29,869 bases of DNA, from positions 1-29,869 of the forward strand of contig NZ_CALHGG010000069.1 in the NCBI RefSeq assembly GCF_938029845.1, given 5' to 3'. The notes under the pieces are model-generated. The model was not told the DNA's origin, did no database searches, and was given only the letters and a program-made list of their open reading frames with translations. Below are positions 1 through 8,227 of the stretch, piece after piece (within the stretch, counting starts at the first letter, position 1; each line of letters begins with the position of its first letter). A program made the translations under genes and the position numbers. Origin of the DNA: an uncultured Capnocytophaga sp. (GTDB taxonomy: Bacteria; Bacteroidota; Bacteroidia; Flavobacteriales; Flavobacteriaceae).

Positions 1-401
1 ACAAAATACGTAATGAAATAGCCCCCAAAGTCTCCCAATTAATAAAAGAACATATAGGTCCTGACTTACCAACTGTTGTAGCAACTCGTAAGGAAGTACA
101 GGAAATGCTTGATATGAATCCTTTTATAGGAGAAAATTATGATATAGCTCGGGTATTTTTTACGCTCACAAATAGTGTTTTAGCACCTGATTTAGTAGAA
201 AAGTTGAAGAAAGAAACTTTTGATGGAGAAGAATTGGCTATTGTAGGTGATAAAATATATCTGTATCTTCCTAAGGATGCTTCGAGGTCTAAATTGAATA
301 ACAATTATGTGGAAAAGAAACTTAAAATAGTAGCTACAACACGTAATTTTAATACTTTGAGCAAACTTATTACAATGGTTGATGAACTTACTAAAGAATG
401 A
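1..401 (+). CDS. DUF1697 family protein, C-terminal part (5' end outside window)
   Basis: The frame beginning at base 3 is open from the window edge to the TGA at 399-401 with no upstream start, so this is a 3' fragment of about 132 codons and the Met at 105 is internal. The order of features matches the C-terminal half of DUF1697 proteins: a V-A-T-R segment, then NPF, then a VFFTL strand, the run IYLYLPKDASRSKL, and a terminal ATTRNFNTLSKL block. The family's function is unknown; members are usually near 180 residues, so about 50 N-terminal residues are missing. The stop overlaps the next ATG by 4 bases, which suggests translational coupling. Confidence 0.8.
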   Translation, partial: KIRNEIAPKVSQLIKEHIGPDLPTVVATRKEVQEMLDMNPFIGENYDIARVFFTLTNSVLAPDLVEKLKKETFDGEELAIVGDKIYLYLPKDASRSKLNNNYVEKKLKIVATTRNFNTLSKLITMVDELTKE

Positions 402-733
402 AAACAGCAAAACAACTTATAGAAGACGAACTTCAGAAAACAATTCATCAGCTTAAAGAAGTTTCTCTTTTGCAAGAGGAGAAGCAAGCACTTGTAAGCT
501 ATAAAAAGGAGTTAGAGCAGCTATTGTTTCTCAAAAAACTTTCAGATACTTATCATTTGGAACCTGCAGCTATAGAGAAGATTATTGTATTGCCCCCACC
601 TCGTACAGATTTTGCTAGTTTTCGTATAGTAGATGATGCTGAAACAGAACAAAAACAATGTTGGGAGGAGTTAAGGATAGAAAATGAACCTCTTTGGCTT
701 TGTGAAGGAGATATTTTGATTAAAAAAAGATAA
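398..733 (+). CDS. hypothetical protein, coiled-coil-like N-terminus
   Basis: This 111-residue protein belongs to no family I recognise. Residues 1-50 are rich in Lys, Glu, Gln and Leu with heptad-like spacing (for example EEKQALVSYKKELEQL), suggesting a helical or coiled-coil segment. The second half has a VLPPPRTD motif and an acidic, Trp-containing end. There is no signal peptide or membrane segment, so it is probably cytoplasmic. Its ATG overlaps the stop of the DUF1697 gene by 4 bases, and the two are very likely co-translated. The methyltransferase gene follows after 18 bases. Confidence 0.6.
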   Translation: MKTAKQLIEDELQKTIHQLKEVSLLQEEKQALVSYKKELEQLLFLKKLSDTYHLEPAAIEKIIVLPPPRTDFASFRIVDDAETEQKQCWEELRIENEPLWLCEGDILIKKR

Positions 734-751
734 TTTAAAAATATAAATACA

Positions 752-1477
752 ATGAAGGATATATCCCAAATATTAAAAGCTGATATAAAAATAGAAAATG
801 GTATTTTTTGCTGTATGAATGACCATTTTGTCAGTGGAGACAATCAAAAATATATGAAAATGTACGATTGGATGTCTTTCTTTTATGATTTTGGAGAAAA
901 ATGGATAGGAAAACTCAAGTATGGAAATGGCATTGACCGCCTGCGTACGGAATTGATGAGCCGCTTGGAATGGAAGAATGCTATTTCGGTACTTTATGTT
1001 TCCATAGGTACAGGGGCGGACTTGCGTTATCTACCGCAAGGGATTGATCTGAAAACAATAGACCTTGTAGGAGCTGATATTTCTATGGGAATGCTCAAAA
1101 GATGTAAGAAGCAGTGGCAGAAGAAAACAAACCTTACCCTTGTGCAATGTCCCGCAGAGGAATTGCCTTTTGCGGATAATACTTTTGATATTGTTTTTCA
1201 CAATGGAGGTATCAATTTTTTCAACGATAAAGCCCTTGCTATGAGCGAAATGCTCCGAGTTGCCAAACCAGGTAGCAAACTCCTTATTGCCGATGAAACA
1301 GCCGACTTTGTGGAAACCCAATACAAGAAAAGCGTCTTCTCTAAATCCTATTTTGAAGGCAAAACGGTTGATTTGAACGCCATAGAACAATGTATCCCAG
1401 CATCAGTGGCTGAAAAGAAAACAGAATTGTTCTGGAATAACAAATTTTATGGGATCACTTTTAGAAAAAGTAACTAA
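752..1477 (+). CDS. class I SAM-dependent methyltransferase
   Basis: At 241 residues this fits a Methyltransf_11/UbiE-like fold. The SAM-binding motif I is at residues 80-90 (VLYVSIGTGAD), the acidic residue after strand 2 is D109 in GADIS, and a post-motif PAEELPF-ADNTFDIVF block at about 134-149 matches motifs II/III of small-molecule methyltransferases. A V-A-K-P-G segment follows near 170. The first 75 residues are not typical of the fold and may recognise the substrate, which cannot be read from the sequence. The gene abuts the next one: its TAA ends at 1477 and the next ATG starts at 1478. Confidence 0.8.
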   Translation: MKDISQILKADIKIENGIFCCMNDHFVSGDNQKYMKMYDWMSFFYDFGEKWIGKLKYGNGIDRLRTELMSRLEWKNAISVLYVSIGTGADLRYLPQGIDLKTIDLVGADISMGMLKRCKKQWQKKTNLTLVQCPAEELPFADNTFDIVFHNGGINFFNDKALAMSEMLRVAKPGSKLLIADETADFVETQYKKSVFSKSYFEGKTVDLNAIEQCIPASVAEKKTELFWNNKFYGITFRKSN

Positions 1478-3052
1478 ATGAATGCCTTACAAAAACGATT
1501 AGCACAAATAGGAACGGAACCTCACGAAAATGGCTTGTGTGATGGAATAGTATTTGAAGATAGTTACAATCGACATTACTGGATCTTCAACCATTACTCT
1601 TTTTACGAATGGCTTAAGCATTATATGGTGCACTATGCCGGACTTAGTTGGGAGCAAGCGACAGAAAGATTGGATCAGACTCGCTGGAACGAACCTCCTG
1701 AGACAGAAGATGAATTAGGATATACTATGCACGAGCTTACTTATGACCTTGCTATGGAGATAGCCAAAGGAGATAAGCTTTGGCAAGATCGTACTTCTTC
1801 CGATAGTGGTTATTCTATAAAGGAAGAGTACTCTTGGTATGAGGAAATCAAAGAAAAATATCAGCTAAATGAAGAATATGAATCATTCGATTTCTTAGAA
1901 CGCCTCCTAAAAAGAGATAATTATGAGAAGTTTAGCACCTTGGAAATAGAAAAATCTCATTTGTTGGCAGAAGCATTAAAAGTAGGGACAGAGGAGCGTA
2001 TAGAAATAGATAAAAGCTTTGATTTCTTACTGAAGACTCACCAAAAATGTAAGGTTTTTGACGAACAAATGAAAGAAAAGAATAGAGTACTTCCTCCTTA
2101 TGATACTCTGGAAGAGATGTTTGATACTTTACCGTCCTTTTCACCAGTTGCTGATATCTATATTCTTGCCAAAGTCTTATTCTATGACAATATTATGAAT
2201 ACAGATTACCTAAAAGGTCACTATATTGGTTATGATATGTATTTGGGGAGTATGTATCTTAAGAAGCAAGAAACACCTATTAGTGTAACAGAGATGTTAC
2301 TTGTCAGTGATTATCTAAAAGAAAGTCCTGTGATAGGTGAAAATGGCACATTGGTGGAGTTATTGCTTAAACTTATTGAAAAAAATGCTTTAGAAAAGCA
2401 ATGGACAGCTGAGCAAGAGGCATATTTGTTACAAAATATACTCATTATACATCAAAAAATAAATTATTGTGATACCTTAGAACACCTCAATCAAATATTT
2501 AAGTATGTTCATAAGGGAAGTCTGTCAACAGTTTTCAATAGTATAAACAAATATAAGTCCCAGTACCGACAAGGAGGAATGCAAATGCTTGAAATAATTT
2601 TGCATACAACTTTTTCAAAAGATATATATCAAGACTTTGAACTTAAAAGAGCGCTTGTTTCTCTTTTCAGTGAAGCAGGCAGAGAGTATGTCAAATTTAG
2701 AAGAGTAGAGGAAGCCTCTATGAAGAGTGCTTTCCTAGAAAAATGGAAAAACATAAAGCCAAGCTTCTCTGAGAATATACTAGAAGATGTATTTAAAAAG
2801 GTAGAAGATCTTAAGCATTATAAAGTGTTACACCTTACTCAAGATGGTGAAGAAATAAACTTTGGGGTAGCCGATACATTGGCTAAAAGTTTTCTCAAAG
2901 GGATACAATGGATAAGAGAAGAGCTAACAGGCATACCGTATACCCAATCGCCTTTAGAAGATCTTTTTGACCAAAAAACAGAAGGTAATATAGACCTCAA
3001 AACGTATCTATTAAAGAAAAAGGAATTAGAAAAAATATTAGTTACTGATTAA
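1478..3052 (+). CDS. 524-residue protein of unknown function
   Basis: I recognise no domain. The first 100 residues are rich in Trp, Tyr and His (NRHYWIFNHYSFYEWLKHY and a later W-N-E-P-P-E-T-E-D-E-L segment) and look like a folded globular module. The rest is helical, charged and Leu-rich, and could be an alpha-helical repeat scaffold. There is no signal peptide or transmembrane segment, so it is probably cytoplasmic. The gene sits directly against the methyltransferase stop and one base before the leucine-rich-repeat gene, so the three are almost certainly one transcript. Confidence 0.65.
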   Translation: MNALQKRLAQIGTEPHENGLCDGIVFEDSYNRHYWIFNHYSFYEWLKHYMVHYAGLSWEQATERLDQTRWNEPPETEDELGYTMHELTYDLAMEIAKGDKLWQDRTSSDSGYSIKEEYSWYEEIKEKYQLNEEYESFDFLERLLKRDNYEKFSTLEIEKSHLLAEALKVGTEERIEIDKSFDFLLKTHQKCKVFDEQMKEKNRVLPPYDTLEEMFDTLPSFSPVADIYILAKVLFYDNIMNTDYLKGHYIGYDMYLGSMYLKKQETPISVTEMLLVSDYLKESPVIGENGTLVELLLKLIEKNALEKQWTAEQEAYLLQNILIIHQKINYCDTLEHLNQIFKYVHKGSLSTVFNSINKYKSQYRQGGMQMLEIILHTTFSKDIYQDFELKRALVSLFSEAGREYVKFRRVEEASMKSAFLEKWKNIKPSFSENILEDVFKKVEDLKHYKVLHLTQDGEEINFGVADTLAKSFLKGIQWIREELTGIPYTQSPLEDLFDQKTEGNIDLKTYLLKKKELEKILVTD

Positions 3053-3053
3053 A

Positions 3054-3986
3054 ATGAGTTACATTACCTTTAAGAGCAAGCTTATAGAGCAGAAAGTAAA
3101 GCAATATCTGAAAAAGAAACACGCTGACCTTCTTGTAAAAGAAGGGAGGAGGGTGTTGGTCAAAGAAGAAGGGGCGCCTTTGATTACCAAAATGCTCATT
3201 CATAACGATGATTTGCACTCGGAGGACTTAGCCGACTTGCAAATGTTCCCCAATATAAAGGAATTAGAGTTGCTATCGGACAATATAACTCACTTGGAAG
3301 CCTTGCCACCCTTGGAGAAGCTACAAAAACTCTATCTAAGTATCAAGGTAACGGATTATACACCTCTTGCCAAGTATAAAAAACTGAAAAAAGTAGAGGT
3401 TTATGACAGTGGCGTGAGTGATATAACTCCTTTTTGTGAACTTTCCAAGCTAACAATGTTGAAACTATCGTGTAATAAGCTCTCTTCTTTAAAAGGAATC
3501 GCTAAATTACAAAACCTTACCGAACTTTGGTTGGATAGAAACCAAATCACCGATATATCCCCTTTAGCGTGGTTGCCCAATCTTGAATATTTGCAGTTAG
3601 ATAGGAACCACATCAGCGATTTATCTCCTCTGAGAGCCCTCAAAAAACTCACTACCTTGCGTTTATATCACAACGAGGTGAAAGATCTTTCTCCTCTGAA
3701 GCATTTACCTTTAGAGGAATTGGACTTAGAGCAAAACAAGATAGAAGACCTTAGCGATTTGGTAGGTATAGAAACACTTAGAAATCTAAAGATATGTTTT
3801 AACCCTATAAAGGATGCCTCTCCTTTGCTGAAGATGCCTTATTTAGAGTTTGTTTGTACAGATGCAAAGGATATCTACTTACCTTTAGAACGTTACCTCG
3901 GTAAAATTGTAGTAAGAGAAGTCTTTGGAGGGCAGTACCCTAACTTTGAAGAAGCTGACACCTATATATTTAGTAGAAAAGAATGA
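3054..3986 (+). CDS. leucine-rich-repeat protein (internalin-type repeats)
   Basis: At 310 residues, the protein has roughly eight or nine LRR units of 21-22 residues between about 65 and 285. They follow the L-x-x-L-x-L-x-x-N-x-I-x-D-I-x-P-L pattern, for example LTELWLDRNQITDISPL and LEYLQLDRNHISDLSPL. The N-terminal 60 residues are basic and lack a signal peptide, so unlike secreted internalins this is probably intracellular and a protein-binding scaffold. The last residues overlap the next lipoprotein ATG by 4 bases (ATGA at 3983-3986). The partner is unknown; the adjacent 524-residue protein is a candidate by context only. Confidence 0.8.
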   Translation: MSYITFKSKLIEQKVKQYLKKKHADLLVKEGRRVLVKEEGAPLITKMLIHNDDLHSEDLADLQMFPNIKELELLSDNITHLEALPPLEKLQKLYLSIKVTDYTPLAKYKKLKKVEVYDSGVSDITPFCELSKLTMLKLSCNKLSSLKGIAKLQNLTELWLDRNQITDISPLAWLPNLEYLQLDRNHISDLSPLRALKKLTTLRLYHNEVKDLSPLKHLPLEELDLEQNKIEDLSDLVGIETLRNLKICFNPIKDASPLLKMPYLEFVCTDAKDIYLPLERYLGKIVVREVFGGQYPNFEEADTYIFSRKE

Positions 3987-4525
3987 AGAAAATGACCTTA
4001 TTAGCCCCTTTGTTGGCCTTATTCTCTTGCAAAAGTTCCCCAGAAGAGCGAAAAGCCACCGAAGCTTTTCCCCTACAATCCCTACTTACCTATGAGTATT
4101 GTGGAGAAAAAGACGGTTTTCAGTATTTCTTATTGGGGAATAGTTGGGAGCGTACCCTATTCAAAGTAAAAAGTTCAGAAATACATATTGATCCTCAATA
4201 CGCCTTTCGTGCTGACCCCTCTTTTGAGCCTAAAATGCCCATTACCCCCGTTGAGCAAGAAAGGGTCTTTGCCGAAATCCCCATGAGTGGGCAAAAGCTC
4301 TATTTGTATAAGGACAATATTGTACAGCGTTATTTCCTTAGCAGCTCCGATTTGCACAAACAAGCTACAGACCACCCTACTTATCTATATGATGAGGTAA
4401 GTCAGCAAGAAGCCGAGGCACACCAAGAAGAACGTGCCTATTATATAGGTTATTACAAGGGAGAGCAACTCCTTCGTTATCAAAAGATATATAGGGGCGA
4501 GGTACTTATGGAAAAAAGATTTTGA
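3983..4525 (+). CDS. putative lipoprotein, 180 residues
   Basis: The N-terminus is a lipoprotein signal: two Lys, a hydrophobic stretch, and ALFSC with the lipidated Cys at position 16. The mature part has no domain I recognise; it is rich in Tyr and Glu and ends with a GEVLMEKRF-type tail preceded by GYYKGEQLLRYQKIY. It is expected to be tethered to the periplasmic or outer-membrane face. Its start overlaps the LRR gene stop, placing it in the same transcript. Function unknown. Confidence 0.7.
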   Translation: MKKMTLLAPLLALFSCKSSPEERKATEAFPLQSLLTYEYCGEKDGFQYFLLGNSWERTLFKVKSSEIHIDPQYAFRADPSFEPKMPITPVEQERVFAEIPMSGQKLYLYKDNIVQRYFLSSSDLHKQATDHPTYLYDEVSQQEAEAHQEERAYYIGYYKGEQLLRYQKIYRGEVLMEKRF

Positions 4526-4544
4526 GAATAAAACTTGAGTAGGA

Positions 4545-5030
4545 ATGAGACACACAAGCATTTTAATCAGCATACTGATACTTATACTCCATTCTTATGA
4601 TATAAAAGCACAAAATGGCAAGCTATATGATGTAGAGGGACTTTTATTAATAGAACATATATATGAGAATGGGGTGTATAAGCCTTTATGGCATACAAAG
4701 AGAGGGAAAGTCTATCCTTTTGGTAATACTTTATTTGATAATACTACCCGTTTGTTTTCTTCAGAGCAAGCTTATGAGGATTTTCTAAAACACAACCATT
4801 CGGATACTTCTTTGACTTTTAAAGGACAATATGTAGTATGTTTTCTCATCTCTAAAAAAGGAAAGATTATCGAAGATAGGATTATACGTAAAACCACTGG
4901 TTGCAAAGAGTGTGATACTTTAGTGCTAAAGACGCTCAAAAAAATAAGAAAAATGAAAGCCTATTCTTTTGATAATAAAGCAAATACAGTTTCTAAAATT
5001 ACTATTCCTTTTGGGAGGGTTTGGGAGTAA
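4545..5030 (+). CDS. secreted protein with TonB-C-like C-terminal domain
   Basis: The protein has 161 residues. Residues 1-22 form a signal peptide with a long hydrophobic core (ISILILIL) and a likely cleavage near IKAQ. From about residue 90 the pattern YVVCFLISKKGKIIEDRII, a Cys-rich turn, then VLKTLKKIRKMKAYSFDNK followed by a closing strand resembles the TonB C-terminal fold found in many small Bacteroidota periplasmic proteins. There is no TonB membrane anchor or Pro-rich spacer, so it is not a working energy transducer on its own. A broken second copy of this gene lies at 7203-7404. The resemblance to TonB-C is by pattern only. Confidence 0.65.
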   Translation: MRHTSILISILILILHSYDIKAQNGKLYDVEGLLLIEHIYENGVYKPLWHTKRGKVYPFGNTLFDNTTRLFSSEQAYEDFLKHNHSDTSLTFKGQYVVCFLISKKGKIIEDRIIRKTTGCKECDTLVLKTLKKIRKMKAYSFDNKANTVSKITIPFGRVWE

Positions 5031-5055
5031 ATCAATCTATAAATAGGTTCTTAAA

Positions 5056-5772
5056 ATGAGAGTAGTTTTCTATTTTTTTCTTATTTATTCGGTGATAGCT
5101 TGTACAAGACAGACTGAGAACTATTATGTTGCTACTGATGATTTAGACAGATATGCCCTACTGAAGATATCTCAGCATAAGGACACTATAAGAGGAAATA
5201 TAATCACCCTACACCATCCTGATACTATTTCTATTAGGGGTTTTACCAAGGATAATGACCTCTATTTCCAAAAAGAAGAGGATTTCGTTAGGTATGAGGT
5301 TTTTGGAATGCAGAAAATAGCTAAAGTAGGCAATGATAGGTTTTGGTTTAAGGAGGATGATAGGTTCCTTATAGAACCTATTTCTTCAGAAATGTATGAT
5401 GCTATGGTGCGTCAGTATATTCTTTCTTACCCCATATCCGTCCATAGAGATACTCTTATGGGAAAATATTCTTTTCATATACAGATAAAGCAGTGGAAGC
5501 AAAGTACTAAAAAAGGAGATGTTGAGATCCGCATTAGGGAAAGGAATACCAATAAGGAGATACAGACTATTACAGCCAAAAATAGTATGATTTTTATTCG
5601 ATATAATTTGCCTCTTTGTATTTATCTGGAAGATTATAACAATGATGATTATTTAGATTTGAGTTTTCTCATGGATAGAGAGCCTAAAGAGGGACATGGT
5701 AAGTATATCTTTTATTATTTTGACCCCATAAAACAATTATTTGTTTATGACTGTGAAAAATATATCTATTAA
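5056..5772 (+). CDS. putative lipoprotein with FG-GAP-like acidic motif
   Basis: At 238 residues, it starts with a short lipoprotein signal (YSVIAC, Cys 16). The mature protein is beta-rich. Near the C-terminus, a D-Y-N-N-D-D-Y-L-D-L segment resembles the D-x-N-x-D-G-x-x-D-L calcium-binding loop seen in FG-GAP-like and XAC2610-related proteins. That loop is usually followed, as here, by strands holding a FYYFD-type motif. The assignment is by motif only. The gene follows the TonB-C-like gene after 25 bases in the same orientation. Confidence 0.6.
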   Translation: MRVVFYFFLIYSVIACTRQTENYYVATDDLDRYALLKISQHKDTIRGNIITLHHPDTISIRGFTKDNDLYFQKEEDFVRYEVFGMQKIAKVGNDRFWFKEDDRFLIEPISSEMYDAMVRQYILSYPISVHRDTLMGKYSFHIQIKQWKQSTKKGDVEIRIRERNTNKEIQTITAKNSMIFIRYNLPLCIYLEDYNNDDYLDLSFLMDREPKEGHGKYIFYYFDPIKQLFVYDCEKYIY

Positions 5773-5818
5773 GAGGCTGCTTAGGCAATACGAACTCCTA
5801 AAGTGTGATAAATAAGCT

Positions 5819-6484
5819 ATGAAGTATATATATTTCTTTTTTATATTATTTTTATTGAGTTGCAAACAGGAAAAAGAGTTGAGAAAGAACGATTATCCTG
5901 TAGTAAATTTTGATCGCGATTCTGTTTTTTATGAGTTTAAAACGACAGATAGAAGGATAGAAAACTTTTTAGTAACTCGTGAAATTGTTGTAAAGGACTC
6001 TGTTTTTGGAAGAGGAGAAAGTTATGACAATTGGAATAATGCCTATGATTACTCTTACAATATAGCCCACAAAGATCCAGATTATTTGTATAAAGTATAT
6101 TATTATGAAAACAGTGCATATCAAAAAATAACTGAGATTGTTACTAATATAGCTTCTATTCATTATATTACACTAAAATGGGGTATTCAAAGTGAATTAA
6201 ATAAAAATTGGTCTGAAGATGTTTTTTCTAGCCCAGAATATTTAAGGGTTATCTATACTTCTGATTTTCATCTGAATACAAGAGCTATTAATTTTTCTTA
6301 TAATGAAGGAAAATGGTCTGTTATGTCTGTTGAAAAACTTGAATATGTGGATAATCAACTCATATATTGTATAGACACACCCTCTTATAAGGAAGGGGAG
6401 GAATCCTATAGCAATAAAAGATTCCGTTTTTCAAGCCTTTATTATGGAGATTGTAAAAAATGTAAAAGCACAACTGACCGATAG
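5819..6484 (+). CDS. putative lipoprotein, 221 residues
   Basis: The N-terminus is a lipoprotein signal with an aromatic hydrophobic core and LLSC, Cys 15, followed by a charged KQEKE stretch. The mature domain is rich in Tyr, Asn and Ser with no domain I recognise. The C-terminus carries a CKKC pair near residues 214-217, which could be a disulfide or a metal site. The AT-rich coding sequence resembles its neighbours and differs from the lipid cluster to the right. The next ATG follows its TAG directly, so the two are co-transcribed. Function unknown. Confidence 0.6.
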   Translation: MKYIYFFFILFLLSCKQEKELRKNDYPVVNFDRDSVFYEFKTTDRRIENFLVTREIVVKDSVFGRGESYDNWNNAYDYSYNIAHKDPDYLYKVYYYENSAYQKITEIVTNIASIHYITLKWGIQSELNKNWSEDVFSSPEYLRVIYTSDFHLNTRAINFSYNEGKWSVMSVEKLEYVDNQLIYCIDTPSYKEGEESYSNKRFRFSSLYYGDCKKCKSTTDR

Positions 6485-7000
6485 ATGAATAGAATTGTAC
6501 TTATTATACTATTGTTAATATCATTTTCGTGTAATACAGAACGTCTTTCTAAAAATGTAAGAGAGAGTAATGTTTTGGAGTATTATTTTATAAGAGGGAA
6601 TGTGACAGAAATGATATCAAAAGCTATTGAGCAATTTCCTAAAGAAGATATTTTTATCATTTTGGGATATGAAGAAAAATTCTATAAAGTTAGTATCGTT
6701 CCTACAAAAAATCTTAAACAAACTATATTATTCTCAATGAGGATTGATCAAACTAATAGAAGAACCAATATAAAAGGGAAAAATTATTATATTTTATTTG
6801 ATTTTGACTATGATCTTTCGGTGAAAAAAGATAAAATTATAGAAGATAATGGGATGGAATATGATATAGTAAGAAGTAAAAATTATCTGTATGATAGAAT
6901 AGTTACTTTGTACTTTGACAAAAATTGGAATTTTGTTAAACAATCAAAGTTCAGTATTGCAATAGAAAAAATATGTTTTGAGCTTAATAGGTCTAACTAA
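6485..7000 (+). CDS. putative lipoprotein, 171 residues
   Basis: The protein begins with a lipoprotein signal (LLISFSC, Cys 16). The mature part has alternating hydrophobic strands and a charged KKDKIIEDNGMEYDIV stretch; no family is recognised. The ATG lies immediately after the stop of the preceding lipoprotein gene with no spacer. The coding sequence is strongly AT-rich. It is one of a set of unlike small lipoproteins in this run, which suggests a surface-associated accessory locus, but the role is unknown. Confidence 0.6.
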   Translation: MNRIVLIILLLISFSCNTERLSKNVRESNVLEYYFIRGNVTEMISKAIEQFPKEDIFIILGYEEKFYKVSIVPTKNLKQTILFSMRIDQTNRRTNIKGKNYYILFDFDYDLSVKKDKIIEDNGMEYDIVRSKNYLYDRIVTLYFDKNWNFVKQSKFSIAIEKICFELNRSN

Positions 7001-7015
7001 AAAGGAGATAGAGAA

Positions 7016-7225
7016 ATGCTAAAATACTTATATATATCGCTTTTATTTTTATTTGCCTATAATTCTAAAATAGAATACTATCAAGGGTATATATGTGATC
7101 AACATAAAAATCCAATGGCTAATCTAAAAATATATGCAAAAGAAGATTCTGAAAATATTATAGGTATAACGGATGAAAAAGGTTCGGTTTGTATTCCAAA
7201 AGTTAATCAGCCTACTTATACTTAA
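7016..7225 (+). CDS. truncated carboxypeptidase-regulatory-like domain protein (chimeric 3' end)
   Basis: This is a 69-codon ORF. After a hydrophobic N-terminus of about 15 residues, the segment GYICDQHKNPMANLKIYAK, then ITDEKGSVCIPK, follows the CarboxypepD_reg-like pattern (G-x-V-x-D...P-L..V.I...T-D..G.F.I-P) common in Bacteroidota secreted proteins. The domain is cut off early: the last seven codons and the stop lie in sequence that matches the 5' part of the gene at 4545. The ORF is therefore probably a deletion product. It is unusual here in having a strong Shine-Dalgarno-like AAGGAG at about 7002-7007, 8 bases before the ATG. Confidence 0.5.
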   Translation: MLKYLYISLLFLFAYNSKIEYYQGYICDQHKNPMANLKIYAKEDSENIIGITDEKGSVCIPKVNQPTYT

Positions 7226-7404
7226 TTCTTATATCATGTAAAAGCACAAAATGGTAAGTTATATGAAGTAGAGGGCTTTTTATTAATAGAATATATATAT
7301 ATGAGAATGGGGTGTATAAGCCTTTATGGCATACAAGATTTTCTAAGAATAGGACAAATACGGTTTCTAAAATTACTATTCTTTTTAGAAAAAGTATGGG
7401 AATA
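7203..7404 (+). pseudogene. decayed partial copy of the gene at 4545-5030
   Basis: Bases 7295-7336 are identical over 42 positions to 4657-4698, and 7364-7381 are identical to 4990-5007. Weaker similarity starts at about 7203, matching 4563 onward (TTAATCAG). The middle of the gene, about 270 bases, is missing; only a short island (ATTTTCTAA, like 4780-4788) may remain. The frame is interrupted and the original start codon is absent, so it cannot encode the protein. It appears to be a leftover of a local duplication. Confidence 0.8.
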
Positions 7405-7445
7405 GATCATTGAAGAAATATCAAACCTTTCTAATAAGTGAAAAA

Positions 7446-7727
7446 ATGAAATTAAAAAAATATAGTAAAAAAATTTATAGATTTCTCGTTATAGCAGATA
7501 TTATTTCTGTGTTATTTCTATTCTTATATCTTTGTTATTTGAAGAAATATATGAATGATTATATGTACTATATTTTGTCTATATATATTCCTACCATAGC
7601 TATTGTAGCTTTCCTTATATTTTTCATCTGTAAAGTAAGAAGGATATTATCTTTGTTTTTTATTCTATTTAACATTCTTATTATTTACATTTCTATTAGA
7701 AATATTATAAGAGTTCTCTATGGGTAG
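7446..7727 (+). CDS. small membrane protein, three predicted transmembrane segments
   Basis: From the ATG at 7446 the protein has 93 residues: a basic N-terminus (MKLKKYSKK), then three hydrophobic segments separated by short loops (around FLVIADIISVLFLFLYL, YIPTIAIVAFLIFFI, and LFFILFNILIIYISI). The frame also opens with a TTG at 7410, giving 105 residues; I prefer the ATG because the upstream codons add only a polar stretch next to the pseudogene. The stop overlaps the next ATG by 8 bases. No family recognised. Confidence 0.5.
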   Translation: MKLKKYSKKIYRFLVIADIISVLFLFLYLCYLKKYMNDYMYYILSIYIPTIAIVAFLIFFICKVRRILSLFFILFNILIIYISIRNIIRVLYG

Positions 7728-8184
7728 CAGATTTTCAATAGGTATTTTTTTATTAGCCTCCTTATGGATTGTATTTCCTTGTATAGGATACACACAAGAG
7801 AAAGACACTATTCCTTCAATGGATATTGGGGAAGAGGAGCTTATAAATACGACTTGTTTCCCTTCAATGGAACAAAAACCTATGTTTGTACAATGTAAGG
7901 ACGTGAGTGCAAGAGAAAGAGATGCTTGCTTTTATCATTTCTTCTCTCAGTATCTTAAGCAAAGCATCCTTAAAAGTCCTTATAAGGAATTGGAGGGAGA
8001 AGCGACCGTCCTTTTCAGTGTGGAAAAGGACGGAAGTGTAGTGCTTATCCGCTGTGTGGCTTCTTCTCTGTATATAAGAAAAGAGGTGCAACGCACTATG
8101 GAGCAGCTTCCTAAACTGATTCCTGCACAACAGTGGGGAAAGCCTGTACGCTACTTCTATCGCTGTAGAATTAGGCTTAATTAG
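7720..8184 (+). CDS. secreted protein with TonB-C-like C-terminal domain
   Basis: At 154 residues, it has a signal peptide with a hydrophobic core (GIFLLASLWIVF) and likely cleavage near GYTQ. The second half (ELEGEATVLFSVEKDGSVV, then VQRTMEQLPKLIPAQQWGKPV, then a closing YRCRIRL strand) follows the TonB C-terminal pattern of V-x-F-x-V...G-x-V, helix, P-A...G-x-P-V. It lacks the TonB anchor and linker, like the protein encoded at 4545-5030, though the two share little sequence. It ends this + strand run; the next gene is convergent. Confidence 0.65.
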   Translation: MGSRFSIGIFLLASLWIVFPCIGYTQEKDTIPSMDIGEEELINTTCFPSMEQKPMFVQCKDVSARERDACFYHFFSQYLKQSILKSPYKELEGEATVLFSVEKDGSVVLIRCVASSLYIRKEVQRTMEQLPKLIPAQQWGKPVRYFYRCRIRLN

Positions 8185-8227
8185 TTTGTATGGCTTTCTT
8201 CTTTGCAGCTTACGCCTATGTATACAA

